From RI-106 sp964496875 (GTDB taxonomy: Bacteria; Cyanobacteriota; Vampirovibrionia; Obscuribacterales; Obscuribacteraceae), in the NCBI GenBank assembly GCA_964496875.1, contig CAZCBH010000004.1, positions 62,001 to 126,000 on the forward strand: 64,000 nucleotides of DNA. Direction: 5' to 3'. Below the pieces are notes generated by a model. That model searched no databases, was not told where the DNA came from, and worked only from the letters and a program-made list of their open reading frames with translations. Positions 28,034 through 36,977 of the stretch are shown here, piece by piece (position 1 is the stretch's first letter; each line of letters opens with the position of its first letter). Position numbers and translations under genes: made by a program.

Positions 28034-28944
28034 CCCCGGCTTGCCAGCTCCTCTTCCGGGCTCAGGGAGCGTGCCGAGCGGCCTACCATAGGCTCTCCTA
28101 AGTTCCTGCTTACTTCGGCCAGAACTTCGGGGTCTTTGTAATAGGTTGTCGCTTTTACAATAGCGGCGGCGCGTTTTTCGGGATCGCCCGATTTGAAAAT
28201 GCCGGAGCCGACAAAGACGCCGTCGACGCCGAGCTGCATCATCAAGGCTGCGTCGGCAGGCGTGGCTATGCCGCCGGCGGCGAAGTTGACCACCGGGAGC
28301 TTGCCATCTATTTTTACCTGTTTAACGAGTTCGAAGGGCGCACCAATCTCTTTTGCGTAATTCATCACTTCGTCGTCGGACATGGCCACGAGCTTTCTGA
28401 TCTCGCCTAATATAGATCGGGCATGGCGAACAGCTTCCACCACGTCGCCGGTGCCGGCTTCGCCCTTGGTACGGATCATGGCAGCACCTTCGCCGATGCG
28501 ACGCAGGGCTTCCCCCAGATTGCGCGCTCCGCAGACAAAAGGAATGGTGAATCTGGATTTGTCGATGTGATACTGTTCGTCAGCCGGTGTCAGGACCTCG
28601 CTTTCGTCGACGCAATCGACGCCCAGAGATTCGAGGATCTGGGCTTCCACGAAGTGCCCGATTCTTGCTTTGGCCATAACTGGGATAGAGACAGCCTCGA
28701 TTATTTTTGAGACCAGCTCCGGATCGCTCATTCGGGCGACACCGCCGTCGGCCCTGATATCTGCCGGTACTCTCTCGAGGGCCATCACCGAGACGGCACC
28801 GGCTGCTTCGGCTATTTTGGCCTGCTCGGCGTTGACCACGTCCATGATCACGCCGCCTTTGAGCATCTGGGGCAATGCTCTTTTCACCTTTTCTGTGCCG
28901 GATAACTTTTCATTCGAGATCTTCTCTTTCAGTTTTGTAGCCAT
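28027..28944 (-). CDS. pdxS: PLP synthase subunit PdxS
   Basis: 305 residues, a TIM-barrel enzyme making PLP from ribose 5-phosphate, glyceraldehyde 3-phosphate and ammonia. Visible motifs: GGVIMDVVNAEQA (about 31-43, substrate Asp), VMALERVPADIRADGGVARM (about 53-72), PVMAKARIGHFVEAQ with the active lysine (about 88-102), and FAAGGIATPADAALMMQLG. The ribosome-binding AAGGAGG overlaps the stop of the upstream pdxR-like gene, only 14 bases away. Confidence 0.97.
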   Translation of the reverse strand: MATKLKEKISNEKLSGTEKVKRALPQMLKGGVIMDVVNAEQAKIAEAAGAVSVMALERVPADIRADGGVARMSDPELVSKIIEAVSIPVMAKARIGHFVEAQILESLGVDCVDESEVLTPADEQYHIDKSRFTIPFVCGARNLGEALRRIGEGAAMIRTKGEAGTGDVVEAVRHARSILGEIRKLVAMSDDEVMNYAKEIGAPFELVKQVKIDGKLPVVNFAAGGIATPADAALMMQLGVDGVFVGSGIFKSGDPEKRAAAIVKATTYYKDPEVLAEVSRNLGEPMVGRSARSLSPEEELASRGW

Positions 28945-28958
28945 GCGAAGGTTCCTCC

Positions 28959-30563
28959 TTATATAAATGTATGGCCGCCGCCGGCGAACACCGGTCGGCT
29001 GGAGTTGGATTTTCTAGTTTCTACCAGATCGAAATAACTTTCCACCGCTTGCCTCAATCTCTCGATTCCGGCTTTGATAGTGGCTTCGTCGTTCTGGATA
29101 AAGCAGAGTCTGAGGTGACTTGTGTTCTCTCCCGATAAGAAACAGAGATGACCGGGAGCAAAAGAGACGTTTCTGTCTCGGGCGTGGAGCAAGAGCTCTT
29201 TGGTGGAATGTCCTTCCGGTAACTTCATCCAGATGAACATACCACCTTCCGGTTTGCTCCAGGTGATACCTGTGCTGGTGTCAAAGGCTCGATGCAGCTC
29301 GGTCAACATAGTGTCTCTTCTTCTTTTATAGGTCTCTCTGACCGACCGCAGATGGTCTTCCAGAAGCCCTTTTGCAAGGAACTCCGCCAGAAAAATCTGA
29401 GAGAGAGAATTGGTAGAGAGGTTCGAAGCCCGCTTAGCTAGTATGAGTCGACCGAGCACCTCCTGTGGTGCTACCAGCCATCCCAGTCTGAGGGCTGGGC
29501 AGAGGGCCTTTGAAAAAGTGCCCTGGTGAATGACTATCTTGTCGCCACCGGGAAGTGCTCTCAAGGATGGCAACCTCTCGCCTTCATAGCGTAGATCGCC
29601 GACAAAATCATCTTCCAGAATCGGCACTTGATAATGACTGGCAAGCGCAAGCAAAGCCACTCTTCTTGGAAGCGACATCGTCATCCCGGTAGGATTCTGA
29701 AAGTTGGGAATCACATAGATGAGTTTGGGGCGGTAGCGTTTGAGATGGGATTCCAGTATATCCAGACGGATGCCCTCTTCGTCCATGGGGGTGGGAAGGC
29801 ATTCTGCCTGCCGATTCTTGAAGCTGCAACCGCCCCAGAGATAAGACGGATCCTCCATGGCGACCCTGTCTCCTGGATCGACAAAGACACTGCTGACAAT
29901 GTCTATGCCTTGTTGAGAGCCGCTTACAATCAAGAGCTCTTCTTGCTTGGCGGGGATTTCGATGCGTCTGAGGTGAAAAAGAACCTGTCTGCGCAGACTT
30001 GGGTGCCCTTCGGCCGGACTGTATTCGAAGAGTCCCCGGGCGCGATTCTCTTCCATTATCGCCCCGAGAATAGATTCGAAGTCTTCGGTCGGATAGCTAT
30101 CGAAAGAAGGTATGCCGCCGGCGAAAGAGATAAGATCCGGTTTCCACTCATAGGTCTCGTTTTCCGAGCGAAAGATGTCGTATATAGACTGATTGGCCCG
30201 GGAGAACTTTCTTGACCAGTCGAGAGCTTCCGATTCGCTTGCCGTGATAGCAGAACCTTCGGTCAAAGGCTTTCTTGCGAAGGATCCTCTTCCGACATGG
30301 CTTTCGAGATAGCCCATTCTGGTCAATTCGGCATAGGCGCGGGCGGCGGTGGAGCGATCTATTGAGAGCAAGGCGGCCAATTCACGATTGGTGGGTAGCT
30401 TTCTGCCGACAATGATCTTGCCGCTATCGATCATGACCTGGAAACTTTCGGCAATCTGGGCGTAATAAGGCGTCTGGTTGTCTTCTCTATCTATGGCAGT
30501 TGCAAGCAAGGAGGTCCAGTCGGGCTGGGCTTGCGGTTCGTCTTTCGGGGATAAACCAGGCAT
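28959..30563 (-). CDS. pdxR: MocR/PdxR-like transcriptional regulator with aminotransferase-fold domain
   Basis: 534 residues. An N-terminal GntR winged helix (about 28-100; PTNRELAALLSIDRSTAARA) is joined to a fold-type I aminotransferase domain (about 150-510). The PLP-lysine region reads HQGTFSKALCPALRLGW (Lys near 343). MocR proteins of the PdxR group sense PLP and control pdxST. Known pdxR genes are often divergent from pdxST; here it is co-directional and 14 bases upstream, so it would be transcribed with its targets. The symbol is inferred from context. Confidence 0.88.
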   Translation of the reverse strand: MPGLSPKDEPQAQPDWTSLLATAIDREDNQTPYYAQIAESFQVMIDSGKIIVGRKLPTNRELAALLSIDRSTAARAYAELTRMGYLESHVGRGSFARKPLTEGSAITASESEALDWSRKFSRANQSIYDIFRSENETYEWKPDLISFAGGIPSFDSYPTEDFESILGAIMEENRARGLFEYSPAEGHPSLRRQVLFHLRRIEIPAKQEELLIVSGSQQGIDIVSSVFVDPGDRVAMEDPSYLWGGCSFKNRQAECLPTPMDEEGIRLDILESHLKRYRPKLIYVIPNFQNPTGMTMSLPRRVALLALASHYQVPILEDDFVGDLRYEGERLPSLRALPGGDKIVIHQGTFSKALCPALRLGWLVAPQEVLGRLILAKRASNLSTNSLSQIFLAEFLAKGLLEDHLRSVRETYKRRRDTMLTELHRAFDTSTGITWSKPEGGMFIWMKLPEGHSTKELLLHARDRNVSFAPGHLCFLSGENTSHLRLCFIQNDEATIKAGIERLRQAVESYFDLVETRKSNSSRPVFAGGGHTFI

Positions 30564-30643
30564 ATGCTCTTTCCTTCTCGTTCCTTCTCTGTACGAGAGA
30601 GCATTTTAGCGGGATTGGCTGTTGTTGTATGCCGGACAATAGA

Positions 30644-31381
30644 TTAAATGTCTTTATTCTCAGGTTCTGCTTCTGATTCCTGGGTCAGTCCATCGGCGTT
30701 TACATAAAGTACGATCAGCCATACGATGAAGAGGACGATGGTCCAGAAGAAAAGGAAGAGCGCCTGGGGCACTAAAGAAGCGAAGGTAAGGATGCTGACC
30801 AGAAAGAGCATGATCCAGATGGCCCGACCGGCCAGCCCTATGCGTCTTGAGACCATGGTCTTTTCCAGTAAAAACTCGGTCAGGTGGTATCCAGCCAATG
30901 CATACAATGTGTTGGAGAGGATGAAGATTCTTCCCAGAGTCTGGTCCAGAATCATCCAGCCTTCCAGTCGGAGAATCGAACGGTTCAGGGTAGTGTCATA
31001 GAGAGAACGATAAGAGACGTCGACGAAGTGGATCATCAGATTGAAAAAGGTCTCAACATCCACCGTGAGCGCGATCATGACCAGGAAAAGGCAGAAGATC
31101 TTGCGTTGTGCGTCTTTGGCAGGAGCTATTTTATATAGACAGATCAAGAAATAGGTAAGAGAGAGGCAGGCCGTCAAAAGAGCCAGGCTGTTGATTTGCC
31201 AGAGCAATGGATGGATGGCGGCGAAGCTCATCAGTCTCTCGACTGAAAACTGGCTCAGGTCGCCGGCTCTGAAGCAATAGATGGTGGACAGTATAGCGAA
31301 AGTGTGGGCGATTGCTCCGTAGAGGCAGGCTTTCTGAACCGCTCTTAAATCCGAGTTCTTTTCGAAACTCTTCTTAGCCAT
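30644..31381 (-). CDS. Polytopic membrane protein of unknown function
   Basis: About 245 residues from the ATG at 31381, which overlaps the serS stop by 8 bases (ATGGCTAA). The longer frame to 31405 is less likely. About six hydrophobic helices lie between 20 and 225, including YGAIAHTFAILSTIYCF and ALFLFFWTIVLFIVWLIVLYV, followed by an acidic tail. No family is recognised. The overlap indicates translational coupling to serS, though a functional link is not obvious. Confidence 0.6.
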   Translation of the reverse strand: MAKKSFEKNSDLRAVQKACLYGAIAHTFAILSTIYCFRAGDLSQFSVERLMSFAAIHPLLWQINSLALLTACLSLTYFLICLYKIAPAKDAQRKIFCLFLVMIALTVDVETFFNLMIHFVDVSYRSLYDTTLNRSILRLEGWMILDQTLGRIFILSNTLYALAGYHLTEFLLEKTMVSRRIGLAGRAIWIMLFLVSILTFASLVPQALFLFFWTIVLFIVWLIVLYVNADGLTQESEAEPENKDI

Positions 31382-32648
31382 CTTTTCTGATGATGTCGAC
31401 ACCATTCAAATAGGGCACCAGTACCGGAGGCACTTTGACGGAGCCGTCTTCCTGCTGGTTGTTCTCGAGAATGGCGGCCATGGCTCTGCCAATCGCCAGA
31501 CCGGAGCCGTTTATGGTGTGAACGAAACGGGCTTTGCCGCCATCAGCAGGTCTGTATTTGATGCCGGCTCGTCTTGCCTGGAACTCGGCAAAGTTGCTGC
31601 AGGAGCTTATCTCTCGATATTTGTCCTGGGCAGGGAACCAGACTTCCAGGTCATAGCATTTGCGGGCGCAAAAACCGAGATCGCCTGCACAGAGGATGAC
31701 TTTGCGATAGGGCAACTCCAGGGCTTCCAGAATCATTTCCGCATCCCTGGTCAGCTTCTCGTGTTCGGCTTCGGAGTTCTCCGGAGTGGTTATTTTCACA
31801 AGCTCCACTTTGTTGAACTGGTGCTGCCTTATGTAGCCCCGGGTATCCTTACCGGCGCTGCCTGCCTCGCGGCGAAAGTTGGGGGTATAGGCGCAATGAA
31901 GAATCGGCAGATCTTCTTCGTTCAGGGTCTCTTTGCGATAAAGGTTGGTAACCGGTACTTCGGCGGTGGGCGTGAGATAGAGCTCATCATCGGCACAGCG
32001 GTAGAAATCGCCCTCGAACTTGGGCAGCTGTCCGGTACCTTCCATGCAGTCTCTGTTGATCAAGATCGGAGGAAACACTTCGGTATAGCCGTTTCTACCG
32101 TGGAAGTCGAGCATGAAGTTCATGAGGGCTCGCTCTAACCTGGCGCCCCAGTTGTAGAGGACAGTGAACCTTGATTCTGCCACTTTGACACCGCGCTCGA
32201 AATCGAAAATATTGAGATCGACGCCAATCTCGTAATGGTGTCTGGGATTCTCTATAACCGGCAACTCTCCCCAGGTGGAGACGACCACGTTCTCGTTCTC
32301 GTCTTTGCCGTCCGGAACGCTGTCATCGGGCATGTTCGGGATTGCCATCTGAATCTCTTTGAGCTTTTCATCGAGAACAGTTCTCTGTTTAGCCACTTCC
32401 TCATATTCTTCTTTGAGTCTCTTCGATTCGTTCTTCATGGCTTCTTTCTCTTCCGGGCTGAATTTGCCGGTCTTGAAAGATTCGGAAATTTCGTTTCTTT
32501 TGCGATTCAACTCTTCCCAGCGAGATAGAGCATCGCGATATTCCTCGTCGACTTGAATGAGCTCTTTGATGGAGGTGTTGCCATTTCTTCTCGATATGGC
32601 AGCTTCCACTTTCTCTTTGTTCTCTCTTACATATCTGAGGTCAAGCAT
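31374..32648 (-). CDS. serS: Seryl-tRNA synthetase
   Basis: 424 residues, class II synthetase. The N-terminal helical arm (about 30-105) binds the long variable arm of tRNA-Ser. Motif 2 is NFRREAGSAGKDTRGYIRQH (about 264-283) and motif 3 is in LAIGRAMAAILENNQ (about 388-402). It charges tRNA-Ser, and would also charge tRNA-Sec in an organism that uses selenocysteine. AGGA lies about 9 bases before the ATG. Confidence 0.97.
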   Translation of the reverse strand: MLDLRYVRENKEKVEAAISRRNGNTSIKELIQVDEEYRDALSRWEELNRKRNEISESFKTGKFSPEEKEAMKNESKRLKEEYEEVAKQRTVLDEKLKEIQMAIPNMPDDSVPDGKDENENVVVSTWGELPVIENPRHHYEIGVDLNIFDFERGVKVAESRFTVLYNWGARLERALMNFMLDFHGRNGYTEVFPPILINRDCMEGTGQLPKFEGDFYRCADDELYLTPTAEVPVTNLYRKETLNEEDLPILHCAYTPNFRREAGSAGKDTRGYIRQHQFNKVELVKITTPENSEAEHEKLTRDAEMILEALELPYRKVILCAGDLGFCARKCYDLEVWFPAQDKYREISSCSNFAEFQARRAGIKYRPADGGKARFVHTINGSGLAIGRAMAAILENNQQEDGSVKVPPVLVPYLNGVDIIRKDG

Positions 32649-32772
32649 TGAACTATTTCCTGTCGCCTTGCGTCTTAACTTCTATCACCGTGTCAAAGTC
32701 GAAATTATAGCGAAAGCGGGCTCAAGTTTTCAGCCATTAGCCCCCTCGGTGACATTCTGTTGCGTCGTCATT

Positions 32773-32800
32773 ATCCTAATCCTAATCCTAATCCTAATCC
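32773..32800 (+). repeat. Hexamer tandem repeat upstream of the YraN-family gene
   Basis: The unit CCTAAT occurs four times in perfect register (32775-32798) with partial copies on both sides, 28 bases in all. It ends 14 bases before the ATG at 32815 and directly abuts the ribosome-binding GGGGAGGA. Short perfect repeats of this sort are prone to copy-number change, which here would alter the promoter-to-start spacing without touching the coding frame. Confidence 0.85.
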
Positions 32801-32814
32801 GGGGAGGAAGCTTC

Positions 32815-33294
32815 ATGAAAGAATTTTGTCTCGATGAAAAGAATTTGCAGACACCGTTTCGCTTCTGGCGACAGTCCCTGGGTGTCCTGGGTGAGGATGC
32901 CGCCAGTATGTATCTGACCGGTCTGGGATGGCGGGTTATCGAGCGCAACTGGAGGAGCTACCGTGCTTGCGAACTGGATATCATAGCGAGGGACCCTCAA
33001 GGGACTGTTGTTTTCGTAGAGGTCAAGACGCGGGCTGCTTTCATCGGTGCCTACGGTACCGAGTCGGTGGAGAGCGCGCTTGCTTCTGTCGACAGATCCA
33101 AACAAAACAAAATCAAACGGGGCGCTTTGATATTTTTGTCGAAGTCCGGTTTGCAGCAAAGACAGGGTCGAAGATTCGATGTGCTGGTGGTTACGATCAA
33201 GCGATGTTCCGTGGCCTGCGAAGCGGGTAGTCGCTTCATCAGGGTGCGGGATGGAGACCTGGATCTGCTGCATATAGAGGGCGCTTTCGATTGA
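32815..33294 (+). CDS. YraN/UPF0102-family protein
   Basis: 159 residues from the ATG at 32815, preceded by GGAGG; an open frame continues upstream to 32557 but is not family-like. The restriction-endonuclease-like core is visible: GEDAASMYLTGLGWRVIERN (about 25-44), ELDIIARD (about 50-57, metal-binding Asp) and VVFVEVKTR (about 62-70, ExK). The family is conserved near ribosomal and RNase H genes in many bacteria, and its function is unsettled (Holliday-junction resolvase-like fold). It is divergent from serS. Confidence 0.88.
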   Translation: MKEFCLDEKNLQTPFRFWRQSLGVLGEDAASMYLTGLGWRVIERNWRSYRACELDIIARDPQGTVVFVEVKTRAAFIGAYGTESVESALASVDRSKQNKIKRGALIFLSKSGLQQRQGRRFDVLVVTIKRCSVACEAGSRFIRVRDGDLDLLHIEGAFD

Positions 33295-33384
33295 TACTGT
33301 ATTTAGTGAGATCTTGGGTTTTGAAGTATCGCTTTGTTCATAACTGCCCGTGTCCATGATTCACTGGTGGTAGAATCTTCCTTT

Positions 33385-34731
33385 ATGAGCACCAGTGTCC
33401 TTTCGCCAAATACCCGGTTGATGCCTGTTACGGCAGAGATCTCGCCCGAGCATCATTTGATGCTGGGTGGTTGCGATACGGTCAAGCTTGCCGAGCGCTG
33501 GGGCACACCGCTCTGGGTGATGGACTACGATACTATAAAAGCTTCGGCCGAGGCCTTGAAGGCGGGGCTGGCTGTCTATCCAGGTGCTAAGGCGCTTTAT
33601 GCCGGCAAGGCTTTCATGTGCCTGGCGATTTGCAGATTGGTCAGGGCGCTCGGTCTGGGTCTGGATGTAGTCTCGGAAGGAGAGCTCTATACAGCGCTCC
33701 GGGCCGGCTTCCCGAAAGACGATATCTATCTGCACGGCAACAACAAGTCACCGGCTGAGCTGATCATGGCGATAGAGAATGCCGGGGTAACCATTATCGT
33801 CGACGGCTTCCAGGAGCTGGATTCGGTTATCGAGATCGCTTCCGCCCGGGGAATGCGTGCCAGAATTATGGTCAGGGTGACTCCCGGAGTCGAGCCTGAC
33901 ACTCACGAATATATCAAGACCGGCCAGTTCGACAGTAAGTTCGGAATCAGCCTGGAGCAGGTGATTCCCTTTGTCGAGCGGGTGGTTCAGAATGAGGAGC
34001 ACCTGGACTTCCGGGGTATTCATGCTCATATCGGCAGCCAGTCGCTGGCTATGGAGCCCTATCTGAAGCTGGTGGATATCCTTGCCGAAACCGTAGCAGA
34101 GATCAAGAACAGGCTCGGTCGGGAGATAGACTATTTGAATCTGGGCGGCGGCCTGGGCATTGTCTATACCGAAGCGGACCAGCCTATTCCTCTGTTTGAT
34201 TGGTCCAGGGCTATGGCTGAAAGAGTGCTGGATGTATTTACCCGTCTGGGTCTGAAGCAGCCTCAGCTACTGGTGGAGCCGGGTCGGTCCGTGGTGGGCA
34301 CTGCCGGAGTCACTCTTTATCGAGCCGGTCAGGTCAAGAATTTCGAGAGTGGCAAACGAGCCGTGGCACTTGATGGCGGAATGGCTGATAATCCCCGCCC
34401 CGCTACCTATAACGCCCGTTACACCTCGGTCATAGCCAGCAGAATGAACAAGAGCGAAGCTGATTCTCCGGTGGATCTGGTCGGCAGATTTTGTGAATCT
34501 GGAGATATAATCATAAAAGGTGCAGGGATACCTGCAGAAACCGGCGATTTGATCGCGGTTTTCTCCACCGGCGCCTATAACTACAGCATGTCCTCCAACT
34601 ACAACAGGACTGGAAAACCGGCATGCGTATTGGTTAAGGACGGCAAGGCGGAGCTGATAATCGAAAGAGAGTCTCTGGATGATCTGGTCAGACAGGATCG
34701 CATTCCCGACTTTCTCAACTTCAACTCTTGA
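33385..34731 (+). CDS. lysA: Diaminopimelate decarboxylase
   Basis: About 448 residues from the ATG at 33385; an upstream TTG at 33334 and an ATG at 33421 are alternatives. Fold-type III PLP decarboxylase: PLP lysine in LYAGKAF (about 69-75), HAHIGSQ (about 212-218), the glycine-rich LNLGGGLGI (about 251-259), EPGRSVVG (about 296-303) and CESGD (about 370-374). It converts meso-diaminopimelate to L-lysine, the last step of lysine synthesis. It lies just upstream of cdaA on the same strand, 43 bases apart. Confidence 0.95.
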   Translation: MSTSVLSPNTRLMPVTAEISPEHHLMLGGCDTVKLAERWGTPLWVMDYDTIKASAEALKAGLAVYPGAKALYAGKAFMCLAICRLVRALGLGLDVVSEGELYTALRAGFPKDDIYLHGNNKSPAELIMAIENAGVTIIVDGFQELDSVIEIASARGMRARIMVRVTPGVEPDTHEYIKTGQFDSKFGISLEQVIPFVERVVQNEEHLDFRGIHAHIGSQSLAMEPYLKLVDILAETVAEIKNRLGREIDYLNLGGGLGIVYTEADQPIPLFDWSRAMAERVLDVFTRLGLKQPQLLVEPGRSVVGTAGVTLYRAGQVKNFESGKRAVALDGGMADNPRPATYNARYTSVIASRMNKSEADSPVDLVGRFCESGDIIIKGAGIPAETGDLIAVFSTGAYNYSMSSNYNRTGKPACVLVKDGKAELIIERESLDDLVRQDRIPDFLNFNS

Positions 34732-34774
34732 TCCTGGAATCCCTGGTCTCTGACAATCTTCTCGAGCGAGGTCG

Positions 34775-35779
34775 ATGAATTATTTCCAACAGCTCTGGAG
34801 CAATGTCAACGGGGAGTTCGATCTCCATGTTCTCTGGTTCTTCATTTCGATGAGTGTTCAGGTCGCGATCATCAGCTATGCGGTGATCTGGGCCTGGAAG
34901 AGAATAGTAGGCAGTCAGGCTGAGCGCCTGGTAAAAGGTGTGCTGGTGCTTGCTTCGATCTGGGGGATGGCTTCTATTCTCCAGTTCGACCTGATTACAT
35001 ATCTTTTGCAGACTATCTTCCCGGTGGCGGTTCTCGCTCTGGTAATTATTTTTCAGCCAGAGTTAAGGAGGGGACTGGGCCATCTGGGAAAGGTCAACAC
35101 TCTGCGTTTTGATTTCTCGCTCACCGGCCTCGAGCAGGTGCAGTTGGAAAGGGATGTCGAGCAGATTATTGTAGCCGTGCGCGAATTGTCCAGATCCAAG
35201 ACTGGTGCGCTTATCGTGATCGAGCCCATGCACGGAGAGCGAGATTATGTCAGCCCGGGCACCACGGTGAATGCCGATATTTCCACCACGCTTTTGCTGA
35301 CTATCTTTTTCGATAAGTCACCGCTTCATGATGGTGCGGTGGTAATTCGAAAAAACAAAGTGGTCGCCGCCGGTGTGATACTACCTATGACAGATGATCC
35401 TGAGTTGAGTTATCGTTACGGAACCAGGCACCGAGCCGCTATCGGTCTTTCTGAGACCTATGACGGTCTTTGTATAGTGGTATCGGAGGAGACTGGCGCC
35501 ATTTCTGCGGCCAGTCGGGGTATGCTGGCTCGTTATCGTGAGGCGGAGGATCTGAAAGATCCGATCAAATATCTCTACACCCAGGGGATGGAGTCTAAAA
35601 ATACCGAGCATGCCAACTACTTTCTCAATCTCTTTACGAAGACCAGGAAAGAGGCTGATGAGGCCGATGAGTCTGATACTACAGGCGGTGAGGCTGCCTC
35701 TTCTGTCGAATCTGGCGAGGAAGAGCCCCGGGGAAAGAGTGAGGCTGACGGTAGAGACCCTGATCCCGTCAGCGTATAA
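34775..35779 (+). CDS. cdaA: Diadenylate cyclase CdaA
   Basis: 334 residues. Three TM helices lie near the N-terminus (about 15-90), followed by a DisA_N/DAC domain (about 105-260) with the catalytic DGAVVI (about 186-191) and RHRAAIG (about 218-224). A C-terminal acidic, disordered tail of about 55 residues follows. CdaA makes c-di-AMP from two ATP. Genomes using it often pair it with cdaR and glmM; neither is adjacent here, where the neighbours are lysA and pyrF. The degrading enzyme PgpH is encoded at 15753. It ends one base from the convergent pyrF. Confidence 0.95.
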   Translation: MNYFQQLWSNVNGEFDLHVLWFFISMSVQVAIISYAVIWAWKRIVGSQAERLVKGVLVLASIWGMASILQFDLITYLLQTIFPVAVLALVIIFQPELRRGLGHLGKVNTLRFDFSLTGLEQVQLERDVEQIIVAVRELSRSKTGALIVIEPMHGERDYVSPGTTVNADISTTLLLTIFFDKSPLHDGAVVIRKNKVVAAGVILPMTDDPELSYRYGTRHRAAIGLSETYDGLCIVVSEETGAISAASRGMLARYREAEDLKDPIKYLYTQGMESKNTEHANYFLNLFTKTRKEADEADESDTTGGEAASSVESGEEEPRGKSEADGRDPDPVSV

Positions 35780-35780
35780 G

Positions 35781-36527
35781 TTATGAAGAAGCCAGCGCTT
35801 CTTCCATCTCTTCCACTACCCGCGCGGCAGCGTCTTTTTTATTCTCCGCACCGGTTATCGGCCTGCCCACCACCAGGTAGTCGGAGCCGTTCTTAACGGC
35901 CTGGGATGGGGTGACGATTCGGGCTTGATCGTCGGTAGAAGCCCAGGCCGGACGAATGCCAGGGGTGACGATTATGAAATCCGGACCCAGAGAAGCTCTA
36001 ATCAATTGCGCTTCCCTGGCAGAGGCGACTACCCCGTCGAGACCGGCTTGCTTTGTCAGGGTGGCCAGTTTGACGACATGGTCTTCCACCGGGATGCTTA
36101 CGGATAGCTCATTTTTGAGAGCGTTTGCATCAACGCTGGTCAGGACTGTCACCGCTATTAGTATCGGTTTTTCTATCTTGCTTGTTTCGGCTTGATCTCG
36201 AACGGCTTCAGCAGCGGCTTTCATCATGGCGAGACCGCCGGAAGCATGGATATTGAGCATGGCTATTCTGTGCGCCGCTATATTGGCTGCAGCCCGGGCA
36301 ACGGTGTTGGGAATGTCCATGAACTTGCCGTCGAAGAAGACCTTAATGGCTTCCTTTTCGATGAGATCGAAGACTTTTGTGCCCGAATGGGTGAAGAGTT
36401 CGAGCCCGACCTTGAACATTCCGGTATGTTCCCGAAGTTCGTCGATCAATCTTTTAGCCGTATCCAGGTCTGAGGTATCCAGGGCGACAATGAGCTTGTC
36501 TTTAGCCTTCAAGGACGATTTGAGCAT
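35781..36527 (-). CDS. pyrF: Orotidine 5'-phosphate decarboxylase
   Basis: 248 residues, TIM barrel. LIVALDTSDLDTAKRLID at the N-terminus, and the catalytic DxKxxD in FFDGKFMDIPNTV (about 64-76), are intact. VTPGIRPAW (about 190-198) and the phosphate-binding YLVVGRPIT (about 218-226) complete the fold. It makes UMP from OMP in the last step of de novo pyrimidine synthesis. The gene converges on cdaA with one base between the stops. Confidence 0.95.
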   Translation of the reverse strand: MLKSSLKAKDKLIVALDTSDLDTAKRLIDELREHTGMFKVGLELFTHSGTKVFDLIEKEAIKVFFDGKFMDIPNTVARAAANIAAHRIAMLNIHASGGLAMMKAAAEAVRDQAETSKIEKPILIAVTVLTSVDANALKNELSVSIPVEDHVVKLATLTKQAGLDGVVASAREAQLIRASLGPDFIIVTPGIRPAWASTDDQARIVTPSQAVKNGSDYLVVGRPITGAENKKDAAARVVEEMEEALASS

Positions 36528-36612
36528 CTTGATTCACTCTCCGTAGATGAAGCAAAACCTGACAATTTAATTGCCAGGTTGAAAGCCGCTTTGCGTGTCG
36601 ATATTGTTCGGA

Positions 36613-36834
36613 CTAGCCGGTTTTGGCTTCTTTCTTGTCCTGGCGATAACGCTTCATGAAGCGATCTACCCGACCTTCGGTATCCACAATCTTCTGCTGA
36701 CCGGTGTAGAACGGGTGGCAGGCGCTGCAGATCTCGACACGAATCGTTGTAACGGTGGAGCCCAGTTGTACTTCGCCGCCGCAAACGCAGCTGGCTACAA
36801 CCTCATGGTACTCCGGATGAATTCCTTCTTTCAT
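36613..36834 (-). CDS. rpmE: 50S ribosomal protein L31
   Basis: 73 residues from the ATG at 36834 (MKEGIHPEYHEV, the family start); the frame continues to 36888 without family similarity. The zinc-binding cysteine form is present: CVCGG (about 16-20) and CSACHPFYTGQQK (about 36-48), with VDTEGRVDRFMKRY at the end. In many bacteria zinc-free paralogues replace this form under zinc shortage; none is seen here. It follows pyrF's start region on the same strand. Confidence 0.95.
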   Translation of the reverse strand: MKEGIHPEYHEVVASCVCGGEVQLGSTVTTIRVEICSACHPFYTGQQKIVDTEGRVDRFMKRYRQDKKEAKTG

Positions 36835-36977
36835 TTTTCCAAACCAGATGGGTGTTTCTACTGATAAGGAACAGATCATATCAAACAATTACAGGCTATA
36901 TATTCTCGGGACCAGGTTTGTAAGGTTCTTTAACTTAGGAGGATTTAAGCTGGTTGTCAAAAGGTGTCTGTCCGGGC

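Noticed and set aside
32557..32814. Longer N-terminus for the YraN-family protein
   Set aside because: The upstream residues are unlike the family, run through the hexamer repeat, and a strong GGAGG sits before the ATG at 32815.
36930..36950. TTAGGAGGATTTAAG, a ribosome-binding-like site on the plus strand
   Set aside because: No start codon with a usable open frame follows.
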